DNA of 7,434 nt from contig CAZDVQ010000099.1 of the NCBI GenBank assembly GCA_964508975.1, positions 1 through 7,434 of the forward strand, read 5' to 3'. The DNA comes from CAZDVQ01 sp964508975 (GTDB lineage: Bacteria > Bacteroidota > Bacteroidia > Chitinophagales > Saprospiraceae). The notes below the pieces were generated by a model. The model ran no database searches, had not been told where the DNA came from, and saw only the letters and a list, made by a program, of their open reading frames with translations. Positions 6,129 through 7,434 of this stretch are shown here, in pieces (the first letter of the stretch is position 1; each line of letters starts with the position of its first letter). A program made the translations under genes and the position numbers.

Positions 6129-6310
6129 AATGGTTAATTGTAAATGGTTAATTATGAATGATTTATATTGTCATTTCAAACCATTTTCAATGTTTTGGGA
6201 AAGTGATTAATAATTGCATGGGTAGAGCCGCCATGCTTGGCAGCTGGGAATTATGTGATACTTGCAATTTACGTGCTCTTGCTCTTTGCACAGTGGTACA
6301 ACCTGAAAAT
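6129..6310. other. AT-rich non-coding stretch
   Basis: No supported gene lies between asnB and the lipoprotein gene. The start holds short degenerate direct repeats (AATGGTTAATT twice, then ATTATGAATGATT). The rest has no clear RNA gene, promoter or coding frame; short open frames here do not resemble proteins. Confidence 0.5.
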
Positions 6311-6316
6311 GGGGCC

Positions 6317-6387
6317 CGCTCCGCTAGGAGCGACAGGTTAATAGGAACAAGAATTTTCTAAGTTTATGAGCTCCTTTAGGAGCGACA
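6317..6387 (+). repeat. Two units of a GCTCC-NNTA-GGAGCGACA hairpin repeat
   Basis: Unit 1 is CGCTCC-gcta-GGAGCG followed by ACA (6317-6335). Unit 2 is GCTCC-ttta-GGAGC followed by GACA (6370-6387). The units are spaced 52 bp from GCTCC to GCTCC and separated by AT-rich DNA. The stem, the TA ending of the 4-base loop and the trailing GACA are shared, although the loop and spacer differ. This resembles a dispersed hairpin repeat known from many Bacteroidota genomes, recalled from memory rather than searched. Confidence 0.65.
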
Positions 6388-6407
6388 CATCCGATCAGGT
6401 TTTGGCC

Positions 6408-6430
6408 CTTGTTGGCCTCCCTGCAACAAG
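6408..6430. repeat. Short inverted repeat downstream of the lipoprotein gene
   Basis: CTTGTTG (6408-6414) and CAACAAG (6424-6430) form a perfect 7-bp stem with a 9-base loop. It lies about 90 bp beyond the lipoprotein stop codon and has no T run on either side. It could weakly mark the transcript end or belong to the neighbouring repeat; the function is unknown. Confidence 0.3.
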
Positions 6431-6522
6431 TAGTAAAACAGGGCAGATGATGGATAAGCTTGTGCGGCTTTGAGTTGCAACAGTCTAATTTCTTTAAAAA
6501 GCTTGCATCCATATTGTACTTT

Positions 6523-7242
6523 TCAACCTTCAAATGTCTTGAAGTTTTTTGTCCAATAATGATTAATAAAGCCTGCTTCGTCGCCAAAATCATTGATGTG
6601 TTTTTGGTAAGGTAGTTTTTGAATGATAGTCTTAACCCCCGTGGCAGTATCATTGAACTTATAAATTTCAATTATTTGAGGTGACTTCTCTATGTCAATG
6701 TCACAACCTTGTATTTGCATAAAGCCATAATGAACTAATGTGAAATTTTCTATTTTACTCAAATGGCTTTCCCAGTTCAGGCTAGAGCAGCCAGCTCGAT
6801 TGTAGTCGTAGAAAAAATCTGTTCCTTTTATTTTTTGTATGTCGAGGTCGCAGTTTTTAATTAATGTAAAAGTAAGGTTCGCTTTGTCAAAAAGATAATT
6901 GTCACATTGATTGGGAGTATTGCTAAAAGCGTAAACACGAAAGTCTTTGAAACCATCTTTATCGATGTCAATGAACGCGGCTCTAGCATAATAAGCTTCC
7001 GGCATCACAATGGTATCTCCTTGCATGGAAAGCAAGCAGTTGAATTTATGGCCCTTTCTGATTTGAATGTAATTATGGTGATTAACTTTTAAGGTGTCAA
7101 TATTAATTCCAAGGCTATCCTGGGGTTGAGACTTGGCTTGGATGGACGAACCACTGGATGTATTATTTTCATTCGTTTTCTCAGCCGATCTTGAATTACA
7201 AGAGACTAAAATTATCAAGAATATAAATGGAATTTGCCGCAT
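6523..7242 (-). CDS. Putative lipoprotein of unknown function with an Asp-rich calcium-type loop
   Basis: This gene encodes 239 residues with a short hydrophobic signal (about 4-14) ending in the lipobox LVSC, so Cys15 is the expected lipidated residue and the protein sits in the cell envelope. A Ser/Asn/Gln-rich linker (16-45) follows, then a globular part. That part contains IDIDKDGFKDF (91-101), like the Asp-rich metal-binding loops of FG-GAP/VCBS or XAC2610-type proteins. Five further cysteines (69, 113, 131, 152, 180) could form disulfides outside the cytoplasm. I do not recognise a named family. The ATG at 7242 is supported by the signal peptide directly behind it and an A-rich upstream stretch. 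Base composition is visibly more AT-rich than dprA or asnB, suggesting a different history. It is transcribed alone. Confidence 0.85.
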   Translation of the reverse strand: MRQIPFIFLIILVSCNSRSAEKTNENNTSSGSSIQAKSQPQDSLGINIDTLKVNHHNYIQIRKGHKFNCLLSMQGDTIVMPEAYYARAAFIDIDKDGFKDFRVYAFSNTPNQCDNYLFDKANLTFTLIKNCDLDIQKIKGTDFFYDYNRAGCSSLNWESHLSKIENFTLVHYGFMQIQGCDIDIEKSPQIIEIYKFNDTATGVKTIIQKLPYQKHINDFGDEAGFINHYWTKNFKTFEG

Positions 7243-7381
7243 TGTTTCTTATCTATTTAAATGTACACAACTCATAAGTATACGCACCTCACACATACCC
7301 CCATAAAGATAAAAAACTATAACTTAACATGCAATAATATTGTAATCGTAAAACATATTGGCGATGGGTGAAGCATTAATT

Positions 7382-7434
7382 TTTACCACCCCGTCTGCTG
7401 CGCTCCACGCTTCGCGTTCCGCTTGCATCCACCC
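7382..7434 (-). repeat. Dispersed GC-rich repeat, right copy, inverted relative to the left end
   Basis: TTTACCACCCCGTCTG (7382-7397) is the exact reverse complement of 34-49, and TGCGCT and GCATCC further on match the left copy in order. Its core differs, with an ACGC-TTC-GCGT hairpin (7407-7417). It ends at the window edge in CATCCACCC, so it may be incomplete. Confidence 0.7.

Noticed and set aside
5868..6137. 89-residue plus-strand open frame across the GC-rich repeat
   Set aside because: It is translated from the tandem repeat and the mosaic repeat; the sequence is low-complexity Arg/Ser-rich and ends in the hairpin terminator.
6317..6430. Possible CRISPR array from repeated hairpins
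   Set aside because: There are only two units, the spacer is not bounded by exact repeats, the second unit's tail differs and no cas gene is present.
6324..6671. 115-residue open frame on the minus strand overlapping the lipoprotein gene end
   Set aside because: It runs through the hairpin repeats and overlaps the lipoprotein frame, shows no family resemblance and has no start signal.
1..7434. A composite transposon bounded by the terminal inverted repeats
   Set aside because: There is no transposase, integrase or target-site duplication visible, and the content includes a core gene (dprA) and a tRNA.

Overview
The window looks like chromosomal DNA of a Bacteroidota bacterium. Three things point that way. 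Several genes have a TAnnTTTG-type -7 promoter element in front of them. No start codon has a clear Shine-Dalgarno sequence. The intergenic spaces hold GC-rich hairpin mosaics, GCTCC-NNTA-GGAGC hairpins and short tandem repeats of the kind common in that phylum. The order or family cannot be fixed from this sequence.

Left part (1-1352): one end of an inverted repeat lies at 1-49. Next is a minus-strand pair, a DUF2255-type protein (676-1050) followed by a small membrane protein (139-639), with a weak hairpin terminator just after the second gene. Upstream of the pair are a GC-rich mosaic repeat (1124-1221), a strong terminator, and a minus-strand tRNA-Gln (anticodon TTG) with a well-formed Bacteroidota promoter.

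Middle part (1353-5960): dprA (1565-2662, plus strand) encodes the DNA-processing protein of natural transformation. It converges with a two-gene minus-strand operon, an intact glutamine-hydrolysing asparagine synthetase (4120-5895) followed by a radical SAM protein with an N-terminal twitch-like cysteine domain (2659-4083). The stop codons of dprA and the radical SAM gene overlap by 4 bp. The asparagine synthetase has a 3 x 14 bp tandem repeat as its apparent 5' leader.

Right part (5961-7434): a non-coding stretch carries a second copy of the GC-rich mosaic repeat (inverted relative to the first), a plus-strand hairpin with a T run, and two units of the GCTCC/GGAGCGACA hairpin repeat. After it come an AT-rich minus-strand lipoprotein gene of unknown function (6523-7242) and the second end of the inverted repeat (7382-7434).

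Most genes are housekeeping or conserved hypothetical. The best candidate for something under-described is the AsnB and twitch-radical-SAM operon. The sequence shows them as a likely functional pair but does not show the substrate. The richest unexplained structure is the repeat content between genes.
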